A stretch of DNA of 64,000 nucleotides. Source: Aphelidium insulamus. Its lineage: Eukaryota; Aphelidiomycota; Aphelidea; Aphelidiaceae. The stretch is from positions 186,001 to 250,000 of the forward strand of contig JAZDSV010000020.1 of the NCBI GenBank assembly GCA_036784855.1, given 5' to 3'. The notes beneath the pieces were generated by a model. It was not told where the DNA came from, did no database searches, and saw only the letters and a program-made list of their open reading frames with translations. Within the stretch, counting starts at the first letter, position 1. Each line of letters starts with the position of its first letter. Both the position numbers and the translations under genes were made by a program. Below are positions 54,484 to 64,000 of this stretch, in pieces.

Positions 54484-55928
54484 TTAGGCGGCCGGGTGAG
54501 TGCGCACCAGGATGTTAGGCGAGCCAACAGTGTCCTTGATAGCGTCGAGCTCGGCCAGCTTGTAAATGGCCTTCTTGACCTCATCGACACCAGCGTCCAT
54601 GGGCATCATGGTGTACAGAGCGGCGGCAACACCAGCAACGTGCGGCGAGGCCATCGAGGTGCCGGATGCAGCCAGCACACCGTCCAGGTAGGTGGACACA
54701 ATGTCACGGCCGGGGGCAAACAGGTCGACGCATTTTCCCCAGTTGGAGAAGTAGGCACGCTGGTCATTGATGTCGCTGGCGGCGACGGTAATGGCCTTCT
54801 TGGAGGCGGCAGGCGAGTAGCGGCACGCGTCCTTGTTGTCGTTACCGGCAGCAACCACCATCACGATGCCCATGTCAACGGCAGAGTCCACAGCGGCGTC
54901 CAGAGACGGCATCGACGTTCCACCCAGGGACATGTTGGCGACAGCCTTACGAGCCGAGCGGTTGTTGCGCGAATTCTTGGCCGCGTACTCAATACCCTGG
55001 ATGATCCAGCTGAACATGCCCGATCCCTGGTCCGACAGCACCTTGACGGCGATGATTCGCGAGTTCTTGGCGATACCGTAGCTCAGCGAGGCAATGGTTC
55101 CGGCAACGTGCGTTCCGTGCCCGTTTCCATCGGCGTCACGCGAGAACAGCGCGGTGGTCTTGCCCCAGATGGCGCGGCCAATCAGCTCCGGGTGCTTGAT
55201 GTTGACACCAGTGTCGATGACGTACACGTCCACGCCGGTGCCGTCAGCGCGGTCGCTGTAGTCGTACACGTAGTTCAGCTTCTTGGGGTCAGAGTAGGGA
55301 GGCAGGGCGCCAGTGTGCGAGATACGCTGTAGACCCCAGGTGGCGTTGGTCTGCTTCAGCGGGCCCTTGATGCCGTAGAAACCAGTCTGCGGCGCTCCAA
55401 ACTCGCGGAATGGCACGGCCGACTTCAGGGTGACCATGACGTCCTGGTCGACGGCCTCCACCTCGGGGTTGGCACGGATGGCAGTCAGCACGGCCGGGGT
55501 GAACTTGCCAGCGTATCCCTGGAAAGTGCCAAAGTCGTACACTGAGCTCACCTGTAGGATAATTGTCAGTTATTACTTCAAAAAAATAGAAAAGAAAAGA
55601 AAATTACCTGGCTGGTGAACAGAGCGGTGGCCGACTCGGCAGTGTTGAATTCCTCAATGGTGGACTCGAGCCAGCTCTGGTGCTTGCTCAGCGCCTCAGT
55701 GCGCGCCTTGATGGCAACGTCCTCGGCCATCTCCTTGGTGCCGACCACGTCCTTGAGGCGCACAATGTACGCGTTCTCCACGGGCACCGAGTTCTCCTCG
55801 TCGGTGGGCGCCATGTTGAGCGGCGCCATCACGGCGGTGTTGACGGCATCGGGGCCGGTCTGGAAGTTGAGCTGGCTAGCCGAGACCGAGGCAGCGAACG
55901 CGAGTGCGGACACGGCGGCGAACTTCAT
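54484..55928 (-). CDS. Subtilisin-like serine protease, proteinase K type (active-site complete)
   Basis: Exon 1 55928-55608 and exon 2 55551-54484 give 462 residues. Signal peptide MKFAAVSALAFAASVSAS; I9 inhibitor prodomain (AYIVRLKDVVG...FNGFAG-like FGTFQGYAGKF...VEAVDQD) to about residue 145; then the S8 domain. Catalytic residues: Asp220 in VIDTGVN, His252 in GHGTHVAGT, oxyanion Asn344 in VAAGNDNKDAC, Ser406 in GTSMASPHVAG. It is a secreted endopeptidase, probably degradative. Exon 1 ends in the prodomain, at the same place as in the paralogue next door. The gene is followed 0.5 kb upstream by the dead paralogue in the same orientation. Confidence 0.93.
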
Positions 55929-56465
55929 TTTGGAATCTTTTGAAGAGAACGCGTGGGAACGATTTCGCGCGGCTTTTATCCCTGAGGTCACGTGATTGTG
56001 GCGCAGAAAATTGCGCAATTTTCGCGACGATTTTGCGCCACTTGATTGTGTTTTCACTGTTTTTCGGCTGTCTCCTGTTTCAAGGTAGCTTGCTAAGTAA
56101 CGTCACGAAATCAGCTGCCGGTCCAATGTAGTCAAAGGTGGAAACGCTGATATGTTGCATTACGACGCGATAGTCGTGTATGCGCTACACCAAACTGAAG
56201 TCTTCACGACTGATCGCTCCTTTTAACCCTAAAAATCACAACTGTGTCCGATATCGGCTCCGATAACGATAACGACATGACAGCATTGATAGTCAAATCG
56301 TCATCGATCATCGCCATGGATAAAATCTCTGACTGCATACTGCTGACAAATCTAAATCTCGATTCTAATTTCGCAGTCCAGCATGGAACGTGGCACGAAA
56401 TTATCAGATCAGAAGACAGAGATTGAAGCCTATTTTTACTGATGATCAATCTTCAAACCTTTAGC
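55929..56465. other. Intergenic between the two subtilases
   Basis: Promoter of the active protease. No gene supported; the short ORFs have no domain. Confidence 0.5.
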
Positions 56466-56469
56466 GCTA

Positions 56470-57912
56470 TTATGCGGCAGGAACCACACGCACCAAACGG
56501 TTAGGCGACGTGGCTCCGTAATCGATAGCCCCGCGTTCAGCGTGTTCGTACAACGCAGCCTTTAAATCAGCTACACCGGCATCTCGGGGCAGGATTGAGT
56601 AGAGTGTAGCAGCCACGCCGGCAACATGTGCTGCAGCCATCAACGTCCCCGATGCCTGAATAACTCCATCTTTGTAGGTAGAGATGATGTCCTTGCCGGG
56701 AGCAAAGATGTACACGCAATGTCCCCAATTGGAAAATCGGGCACAATTATCACTCATATCGCGGGCAGCAGCGGTAATGGCCGTGTAGGCAGATCCTGGG
56801 GACTGGCCGCATGCATCGTAATCTTTGTCACCCGCCGGAGCTATCATCGCAACTCCGGTGAACGAAGCCCCATCTACTGCAGAATTCACCCATTCGCTCA
56901 ACGATCCGGTAAGCGAGATAACGGCGATTGATTTGCGGGATTTGCGATTTTGGTGCGCAATTTTTGCCACGTACTCTATGCCGCGGACGATCCAACTGTA
57001 CTGGCCAACTCCCTCGTCATTCATCACCTTGACAGCAATCATTCTGGCGTTTCTGGCAATTCCATAGGTCAACGAGCCAACAGTGCCCGCAACGTGAGTG
57101 CCGTGACCCACCAGGTCTTGATCACTGGCGTGCGTCGCAACGGTTGTGCCCCAGACGGCTCGACCAACCAGCTCCGGGTGATTAATGTTGATACCAGAAC
57201 CAATTATGTAGACGTCTACGCCAGTGCCGTCGGCGCGGTCATTGTAGTCGAACGTGTAGTTTAGCTTCAACGGATCAGAGTCCGGAGGCAGCGGGCCAGT
57301 GTGAGAAATTCGCTGCATAGCCCACGTCGCATTCAGCTGTTGAACAGGGCTTCGCGTTACACCGACTGCATCAGTTCCCAAGCAGCGCCGCCAAACTCGA
57401 GAAACGACGGGCTCCAGTTCGATGTCACCATCACGTCTTGGTCGACTCCTGCCACGTCAGGATTTGCACGGATGGCCGACAGGACAGATGGTGCGAAGGT
57501 GCCGGCGTACCCTTGAAATGTGCCAAAGTCATACACAAAGCTCACCTGCCACACAAAGTTAGTGATAGTAATGGCATGATAGTTGGCGAGTCACCTCACT
57601 ATTGAATTGTGCTGATTGTGCGGCTGTGAACTGCTTGACGGTTGTATTAAGCCAATGCATATGCTTGTTGAGAGTCGAAGTGCGCAAGTTGCTGGCGGCC
57701 TCGTCGTCAATTTTTGCACTGCCTGCAGCTTCTTTCAAACGCACAATATACGCATTTGCCACGGGCTGGGAGCTGGCGTCGCCTTTGGGAGCCATGTTCA
57801 ATGGGGCCATGACTACGCTAGCAGCGGCATCTGACCCCGTCTGGAAGTGGAGCTGGCTAGCAGATACCGATGCCGTAATTGTTAGGGAAGCCAACGCGGA
57901 CCAGCGTGTCAT
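56470..57912 (-). pseudogene. Subtilisin paralogue with dead active site and a frameshift
   Basis: Exon 1 57912-57595 and exon 2 57545-56470. Signal peptide and prodomain are like the neighbour's. The frame breaks near 57385: the upstream frame closes at 57357 while the long frame continues from about 57390 (...GTDAVGVTRSP). In the S8 domain the Asp is replaced (VYIIGSGIN), His is kept (VGHGTHVAGT), the oxyanion Asn is Asp (APAGDKDYDAC), and Ser is Leu (GTLMAAAHVAG). So three of the four key positions are lost. The remaining 300 residues are open with no stop, so loss of catalysis may have come before the frameshift, or the frameshift may be a sequencing error and the product a pseudoprotease. 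Confidence 0.8.
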
Positions 57913-58187
57913 ATGCTTATGTCATTTTCTAACGCGATTGATACAGCTTGGGTCTCGCGGCGTGCTGTTGCCTGCTGGAAATGTGTCTCTAAGAAAAAAA
58001 TTAAAAATTTAAATTGCTCCGTTATACACACACACTATCATACGCATGTTGTCATCGATACCTGTAGAGGCTACCTATGAAATTATTGCATCGCACGTGG
58101 CTTAACTAAGTGCAATCAAGCCACAAGAGCGTTGCCACGGAGAGCACCCAATCCCGTGAACAGAGCAATCTCGCAATCTGCAAAGTA
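57913..58187. other. Divergent intergenic region
   Basis: Separates the dead subtilase (-) and the CYSTM gene (+). No gene seen. Confidence 0.4.
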
Positions 58188-58696
58188 ATGGACAGCGAAA
58201 AGTACGCGCCACCGCCCAGCTACGCGCCGCCAGGTGGCTACCCACCATCCCAAGACTACGCGTCACAACAGCCAGGCGGCTATCCCCCACAACAGGGCTA
58301 CCCACCACAAGGCTACCCGCTGCAGGGCTACCCGCCAACTGGTATATGCAGTAATATTGTAGTACCTATTTAACACTTGCATTAGCCTACCCACAGCAAC
58401 AGCAACCGTATGGAGGCGGGTACCCGCAACAACCGGCGCCGGTAGCCGGTGGAGGCTACTATCCCGGCCAGCAGCCAATGCAGCAAGGCTACCCGGGGCA
58501 ACAAGTTGCCTACATGCCGCAACAACAGCAGCAGCACCACCATCACCGGCCACAGCAGCAAAACATGGGCATGCTGCAAGGGTGGTATGTATAAAGTTGT
58601 TATATGTATTTGACATTGTTATATGTATGTTAACACGTATATAGTTTGGGCGCGGCGGCGTGCTGCTGTCTGCTGGACATGTGCTTTGACTGCTGA
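58188..58696 (+). CDS. CYSTM (cysteine-rich transmembrane module) protein
   Basis: Exons 58188-58341, 58386-58584 and 58645-58696 join to 134 residues. The N-terminal three quarters are Pro/Tyr/Gly/Gln repeats (GYPPQQGYPPQGYP). The last exon adds CLGAAACCCLLDMCFDC, the CYSTM tail found in small stress-related membrane proteins across eukaryotes, which anchors by a Cys-rich, probably palmitoylated helix. The last exon is only 52 bp. A poly-His run (HHHHH) lies before the tail. Confidence 0.85.
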
Positions 58697-59518
58697 GTGC
58701 GCGGATATATTACTGAATTAAAGCATCTTTCTTGTTGTTGTTAAATAATTGTGGATAAGTATCGTGCGGCTATGGCACTGGCCGCGCGGCAGTAATTGAC
58801 TCACTTTAATAAAACTCCATCTACTCTTCCCCCATAATCATCTACTCTTCAAAAAAAATAAGTATCGTGCGTGTTGTAATATTTATTTGGTTGTGGCAGA
58901 TTTATGCATTCATGCAGCGGTTGTTGATCTCGCGCTGAATGCAACAACAAGAACAACAGTCGCCGCCGCTGGCTGTGCCGTCTGCCCCGCCATTGGGTGC
59001 GTGCCGCCTGTCTGTGGGTCATTGTGTTCTTGCTGTACACAGATATGCCATCATGGGCCTAAATGCTGTGTAAGTAGCGCCACCCATTCAATGACAGTGT
59101 GCAGCAGTGGACAGTGGTGGTGGTGCCGGGGAGGGATCAGTGCAGTCGCAACCAGTGCCACCGCCACCCCCACGGAGCAACTTTATCGGCGAGGTGGTAG
59201 ACCGGCCGTTCAGTGATCCGCCGCTACAGCGTTACGGCGCCGACTCGCTGTGCGGAGCGCAAGTGCCATCTGACCTCTGTCATATGTGTGAGTGTATGGC
59301 CCACTCCACTCACACTGTCGCAGGTGCTGGCGGTGTCTGTGCCCCGTCTGGTCTGTGCGGCGGCGTAGACAGAGGCAACGGCGACAACCGCGTGTATGAC
59401 ACCGGCACTCGGTGTTTGCCGGCGGGCACTCACACACATTGTACATACTACATACATAGCCTTGCGGCAATAGAGACACACTATAGCACACACAGAGACA
59501 CCAGCTACACACACCGGG
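58697..59518. other. Intergenic with a Pro-rich ORF
   Basis: No clear gene. An open stretch 59107-59300 (plus) encodes a Gly- and Pro-rich segment (QPVPPPPPRSNFIGEVVDRPF) that could be an exon of an unrecognised gene. The rest precedes the receptor kinase and probably holds its promoter. Confidence 0.3.
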
Positions 59519-62500
59519 ATGTTGTCATGTGTGCTCATGGGATTGTCAGTGGTGGCACTATGTGGGCACAGTGTCGATGCGCTGAATGTCACGGCCAGTC
59601 TGGTGAATGCGGTGGGGCCAGCGCCGTCTGCACGCTACGGCGGCTGTGTGGCAGTGCGCACGGAAGCCGCCATACTGATGCTGTACGGTGGCACTGCCAT
59701 TGCCGACTGGGACAGCCCTGCCTCCACCAGTGGGTTGCCTAGTACTGTGTGTCTGCGGTGTCTCACATATGTATGTAGGTACCGCCGCCAGCGACTTTTG
59801 GCAGTATGACGTGTCGGCCGGGCAGTGGACTGTTTTGGATACCGGCCGTGACTTGAACACTGGCGTGATGGGTGTGCCGGGTGCACAAGTGTGGCCTGGG
59901 GCTGCGTCAACAGCCTGCACAATAAGTGCCTACGATGGCCGCCTGTACATGCTGGGCGGCGGTGGCTGTACGTACAGAAGCTGTGGACAGTACTTACTCA
60001 CACACACGCACGCACAGACTACACAAATCTGCTGTGGCGCCACGACTTTGGCATCGGGCAGTGGGTGTGGTTGCGTGGGAGTGTGTCAACACCGGCCACA
60101 GGGTTCACCGCAGGCGTGGGCGTGGCTGACGGGCGCAATGAACCGAGTGGACGCGTCGGCAACACCATCACCGCGCATCCCACGCAGCCATACGTCTATG
60201 TTACTGGTGGCAATGGTTACGGTGCACAGGCGCCTGCTCGATTCACACTGGGTTCGTCTCATATTGATGGAATTGCAATTTACTTTACTATACAAGTCTC
60301 ACATTCTTGTTAGGCCTGCTGGACGACGCGTGGCAGTTTAGTATTGTTGGCAGCGTGTGGACGTGCCTTGCAACTGGATCGGCCGTTGATCAATATGCCG
60401 TGTATAGCTCAGCTCCAGTTGCTGCACCGGGTAGTCGCATGCAGCACACGGCCGTGCTAGACACTGTCTTCAATGCCTTGATTATATTTGGCGGTTTTGG
60501 CTTTGCCGAGTCTGGTTCTGCTGGTAAGGTTAAATGTGACACATGTGTATTATCTAAATATGCGTCAGGCCTGCTGGATGATGTGTGGAGATTCAATCTG
60601 GTGTCTGGTGAGTGGAGCTTTGCGTCTGGCAGCAAGGTTGTGGACACGGCGTCTCGCCGCCCTGCCACGTACTACAATGCGGCAAACAGTCCAGGCGGTC
60701 GGTCCGGGCACACCGCAGCACTCGTTACTGATCACTGGACGGGACGGCAAGTGATGGCAGTGTTTGGCGGCCAGACAATCATGCCTCAAGTGGGGTCCAT
60801 GACTCTGCCCCAGAACGACGTCTGGCTATACTTTGATGGCTCGTGGCGGAGAGTATTGCGTGGCGATTTGCTGTCCAGCAACATTGACGGTCACCACGCG
60901 TTCCCGGTGGCCATGGCGGGTCTCGTTGTGTTGCCGGTAGCTGATTCAACAATGGCCAACCTGTTTGTGTTTGGTGGACGCGTATTCAATGGTACCATCC
61001 ACCCAGAGTCCAACTACCCGGCTACCAGTGGGCTATGGAGTATGCAGATTGCCGCGTCCAGCACCGCCGACATTTTGGTGGATGACGACGTCATAGTTAC
61101 TGTCACGGCGACGCCAAGTACGCATCACTATATTTTCTACATATTATGCTCATCCATTCCATAATAGCCGGTCTATCACTGGATGGTATTCCATTTACTG
61201 CGCCACCCATATCGCCGACCGAGGCCCTGCTGATAATACTGGCCGTGGCTCTGTTCCTGGCTGGGGGAGGCGGTGTGGCGGCATACTACTTTGTCATTAT
61301 TGCTGGCGCCAAACGTCTGGCTTCATCATCCGCCACCACTGCGGATGATAGTGGCGCCGCAGCACAGCAGGCGAAAAAGGCAAAGAAACCATCAGCCACC
61401 ATTCCGCAGCTGTCACCACGATCGGTCGCCACACTGCCACCGCAACGATCACTCGGCTCCATTGAGTCGCTGAGCGGCGCGGCCAAGCAAAAATCGCACC
61501 GCTCCAAGCCTGCTTTAAATCAAGCGGGTGGCGACGATATGGCCATGACCACGTTCATGGATGCCGGTCGCACAATCATGCAGACCGATGCCGGTATGAC
61601 ATGAAATGTACCTGTATATGTATGCAGTCACATCACAATCACAGTGGAGATATCGGTTCCGGCGTTTCTGGAACTGGTGGACAAGCAGGACTTCGTTGCG
61701 CACACCGCCATTGGCCAGGGCGGTTTCGGCACAATCATGACTGGCCGTCTGCTCTCTGCGGATGCCATTGACCGGGCAAAGACCCAGGAATGCATTGTCA
61801 AACTTGTCAAGTGTAAGATTATGTACTCTGGATGTATATGATCTTGCTAATGACATCTCGCAGTCCAGACGGCCGACCAGGACCCCGGGCGCGCGGATGA
61901 AATTCGTGGCTTTGAGCAGGAAGTGTCCATGATGTACTATTTCCGGAACAGTGTGAACATTGCGCGCCTGTACGGCTTCTGCCTGCAGCCATACGCCATC
62001 GTCATGAAGCACTATCCGCACGGCACGATGCAGGACCTGCTCTTCCGACCCAACAAGAACCCGGTGCTGGCGCGCGTCAAATACAACGTGGCCATGGCGG
62101 TCTCGCTGGCCAGCGATGTGGCCAACGCGCTGGAGGCCATGCACAACGCCGGCTTTGCGCACAACGACATCAAGCCGGAGAATATTCTGCTTGATTTCGA
62201 CACCATTCCACCGCCACCACCATCCGCAGACTCTGACCACAGCGAGGGCAGTACCGGTCAAGACCCGCTGGACCGCGTGGACTCGAAAAGCGTCAGAGCG
62301 GTGCTCACTGATTTCGGCGTGAGCAAGATTGTCACGGCCAAAGCCATGCTGGTCAGCGCTTTCCAAAAGTCGCGGATGCGCGGAGCATCCGTGGCGTACG
62401 CCCCGCCGGAACTGCTGCGCCTGCTGATTGAGGGCAGTAGCGATGCGGGCGACATGACTGTCATGCAGACCACCGTCACCTCCACCATTGACGCCACCTC

Positions 62501-62849
62501 GCGCTCCGCCGATGATGGCAACGGCGGCTATGCCAACACTCGACGCGAAGAGCGACTGTTGCGCGCCGACAGCTACTCATTCGGCATACTGGCGCACGAG
62601 ATGCTCAACAGGCAGGCGGCGTGGGGCGCCAGCAACATTGACGAGATTATCGACGCGGTGCTGAGTGGCCAGCGGCCGCAGTGGTTGCCGTGGGTGCAGC
62701 AGCGCCGGGTCAAGGACGAGACGGTGGCCAAGTATGTGGCGCAGGTGGAACAGTGTTGGGTGGAGGATGCGCTGAAACGGTCCAAGATTTCCGCCGTGGC
62801 CGCCGTTCTCGGAGAGCTGCGTCGCTCTAGCGCGGCCAAAGTTGTTTAA
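59519..62849 (+). CDS. Kelch-repeat receptor-like kinase (signal peptide - kelch - TM - kinase)
   Basis: Begins MLSCVLMGLSVVALCGHSVDA (signal peptide). Several short exons then encode kelch blades (DFWQYDVSAGQWTVLD, LLDDAWQFSIVGSVWTCL, HTAVLDTVFNALIIFGGFGF, LLDDVWRFNLVSGEWSF, GHTAALVTDH...MAVFGG, NDVWLYFDGSWRRV). A single membrane helix follows (ALLIILAVALFLAGGGGVAAYYFVIIAG, about 61223-61310) with a basic stop-transfer, then a cytosolic kinase: GQGGFGTIM loop, Lys in CIVKLVK, catalytic loop HNDIKPEN (HND in place of HRD), DFGVSK, and an APPE motif (YAPPELL). Introns include 61602 to about 61642 and 61816 to 61862. A cell-surface sensor signalling by phosphorylation is likely. An acidic/Ser insertion sits between the catalytic loop and DFG. 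The ligand is unknown. Confidence 0.8.
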
Positions 62850-63735
62850 TGTTATAAATATATAAGCCGCATATGTACAATGTTTGTTTCTCTTCCAGTA
62901 GTCCAGTAGGATGTTTTGGCAGACGACACAATAGCAATAATGTACGTGCGCTCAAATGCGATATTACAATATTATGCACAGATTATGCTGATGTATTCCA
63001 CAATATTGCACAGCCACCCTCTCACGAAAAAACTTGGCGAATGCCCATTGGAGGCGGGAAGTTAGCAACATTTATATCGCCCGCCGTTCGCCCCGTAATA
63101 ACTGCAACAGTAGCTAGCGTATGTCCAACGGGGATGCTCGCTTCGACAACGGCCTGAATCCAGGGATGACTACAGATGGGCTCTAGCATGGCAGTTACAA
63201 TCATCGCCTGCGTCAAGGTGCATGGCGCCAGAACGTAGTCGCCAAACCTCCGGTATGCAATGCCAAGGAGTTAAGTATATCATTTGTTAGCGAATGCGCG
63301 GTCATTTGTCGAGGCGGAGTGGTGATGAAAGGCGCGCCACCACGGCCACGATTCGCCTGAGCAACGCATTAACCGCATCTATGTCCCAGCACAAAACGAT
63401 AGCTGGGTCCTCCTCGGAGAGTGCGGGCAATCGGTTCAAGTAGTGTACAAATTTTGAGTCGTTAAACATGGCCTGGGCGAACACTTTGATGTGGGCTTGC
63501 AACATGATGGCGCAGTGTGTGTTTACTTCGACGTTGTTTATATGTGCAAGTGATTAGCGCACCAATGGCGTCAGCGGCATTAAATACCGATCACGTGTCA
63601 GTAGATGTCATATGTGACATTTAAACGCAACTATACGTACATGAGCTGTAACGAGGTTATGCTGTGTTTCGCATGTGCAGTGATAATTGTTGCTGCGTTG
63701 CCAACAAAACATCACTGACAAAGCCGGCGCATTTA
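62850..63735. other. Gene-poor stretch with weak ORFs
   Basis: Short ORFs (62873-63157 plus, 63302-63505 minus) without recognised domains. The minus ORF (MLQAHIKVFAQAMFNDSKFVHYLNRLPALSEED) looks helical and could be a small gene or exon; low confidence. Confidence 0.3.
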
Positions 63736-64000
63736 ATGGCGATGATAACATGGAAGATAAAGGGATGGTCCGAACAGCGCGAAAAATTCAGGTGCCGTGC
63801 CGGTATCAAACCTGGAGGCGATGCCAAATGTTCCGCAAAGAGGAACTGCCCAAATCAGGTGGGTATCCGTGTTACGTTCTGCATAAACAACGCCAAGGTT
63901 CGCAATACGTATCAAGCGCTGTACGTGACTACTTCACTCGAAACCGGAAAAATTCTTCAGAAGGTTTATCCGGACATATATGTCCTGATAGCTACAGCTA
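63736..64000 (+). CDS. Hypothetical Cys-containing protein, partial (runs off the window)
   Basis: Open from ATG 63736 to the window end (88 codons). It has four Cys in the first half (FRCRAG...AKCSAKRNCPNQ...TFCINN) and a beta-rich, hydrophobic second half. Upstream at 63642 a short frame MSCNEVMLCFACAVIIVAAL resembles a signal peptide, and an intron could link them; that is speculation. No family recognised. Confidence 0.35.
   Translation, partial: MAMITWKIKGWSEQREKFRCRAGIKPGGDAKCSAKRNCPNQVGIRVTFCINNAKVRNTYQALYVTTSLETGKILQKVYPDIYVLIATA

Noticed and set aside
54496-55332. A 278-codon plus-strand ORF over the subtilase
   Set aside because: Shadow of the S8 protease on the other strand, which has all catalytic motifs.
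61515-62366. A 283-codon minus ORF over the kinase domain
   Set aside because: Antisense shadow; the plus strand holds the kinase motifs.

Overview
The window is nuclear DNA of a eukaryote with compact, intron-bearing genes. Introns are mostly short (41 to about 230 bp), GT-AG, and some carry a CTAAC-like branch site. An early-diverging fungus fits best: there is a Csx1/Nam8-type three-RRM protein, proteinase K-like subtilases with an I9 prodomain, a TMEM135-like protein, a CYSTM tail protein, a Ymd8/SLC35C2-like transporter, Kap121/importin-5 and a chromodomain LTR retrotransposon. The call is an inference from gene families; no rRNA or tRNA gene was seen. Kelch-transmembrane-kinase receptors and 'CPW'-type ankyrin-like proteins also occur in other protists, so a non-fungal protist is not excluded.

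Layout. 0-5 kb: a P-loop ATPase fragment, an unassigned minus-strand ORF, a TMEM135-like gene (-) and a kinase-like ORF. 5-9 kb: a calponin-homology protein (seven exons) and a probable Mis14/Nsl1 kinetochore protein. 9-16 kb: an SLC35-type transporter (+) ending tail-to-tail with a WDR89-like gene (-), degenerate ORFs, then a three-RRM RNA-binding protein (-). 16-25 kb: a small secreted Cys-rich ORF, a gene-poor stretch, an F-box/ankyrin-like protein, a multi-SANT/Myb protein and a WRAP73/WDR8 orthologue (-). 25.2-29.6 kb: a five-exon importin-beta (IPO5/Kap121).

29.6-54.2 kb is repeat-built. The 3' end of the importin gene and its downstream flank (the 'K-G unit') are present four times, one inverted. 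Between the copies lie four copies of a two-exon HNH-type nuclease gene (two intact, two each broken by one base), always as facing inverted pairs around a K-G unit. The two resulting blocks (32.1-37.9 and 48.4-53.9 kb) are inverted relatives of each other. Layered on top are a Ty1/copia LTR-gag-PR relic, a LINE 3' fragment with a 69-bp target duplication, a Ty3/chromovirus element (42077-47430, 5-bp duplication AGGAG, Tf1-like self-priming signature), its solo LTR inside an importin copy (duplication GTTTG), and a second-family solo LTR (duplication GCTGA).

54.4-64 kb: two head-to-tail subtilases, one intact and one with most catalytic residues replaced plus a frameshift; a CYSTM protein; a kelch-TM-kinase receptor; and an ORF running off the end. 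The strongest candidates for something undescribed are the paired-inverted HNH units with a variable exon 1 and near-invariant nuclease exon 2, and the composite importin-tail amplification around them.
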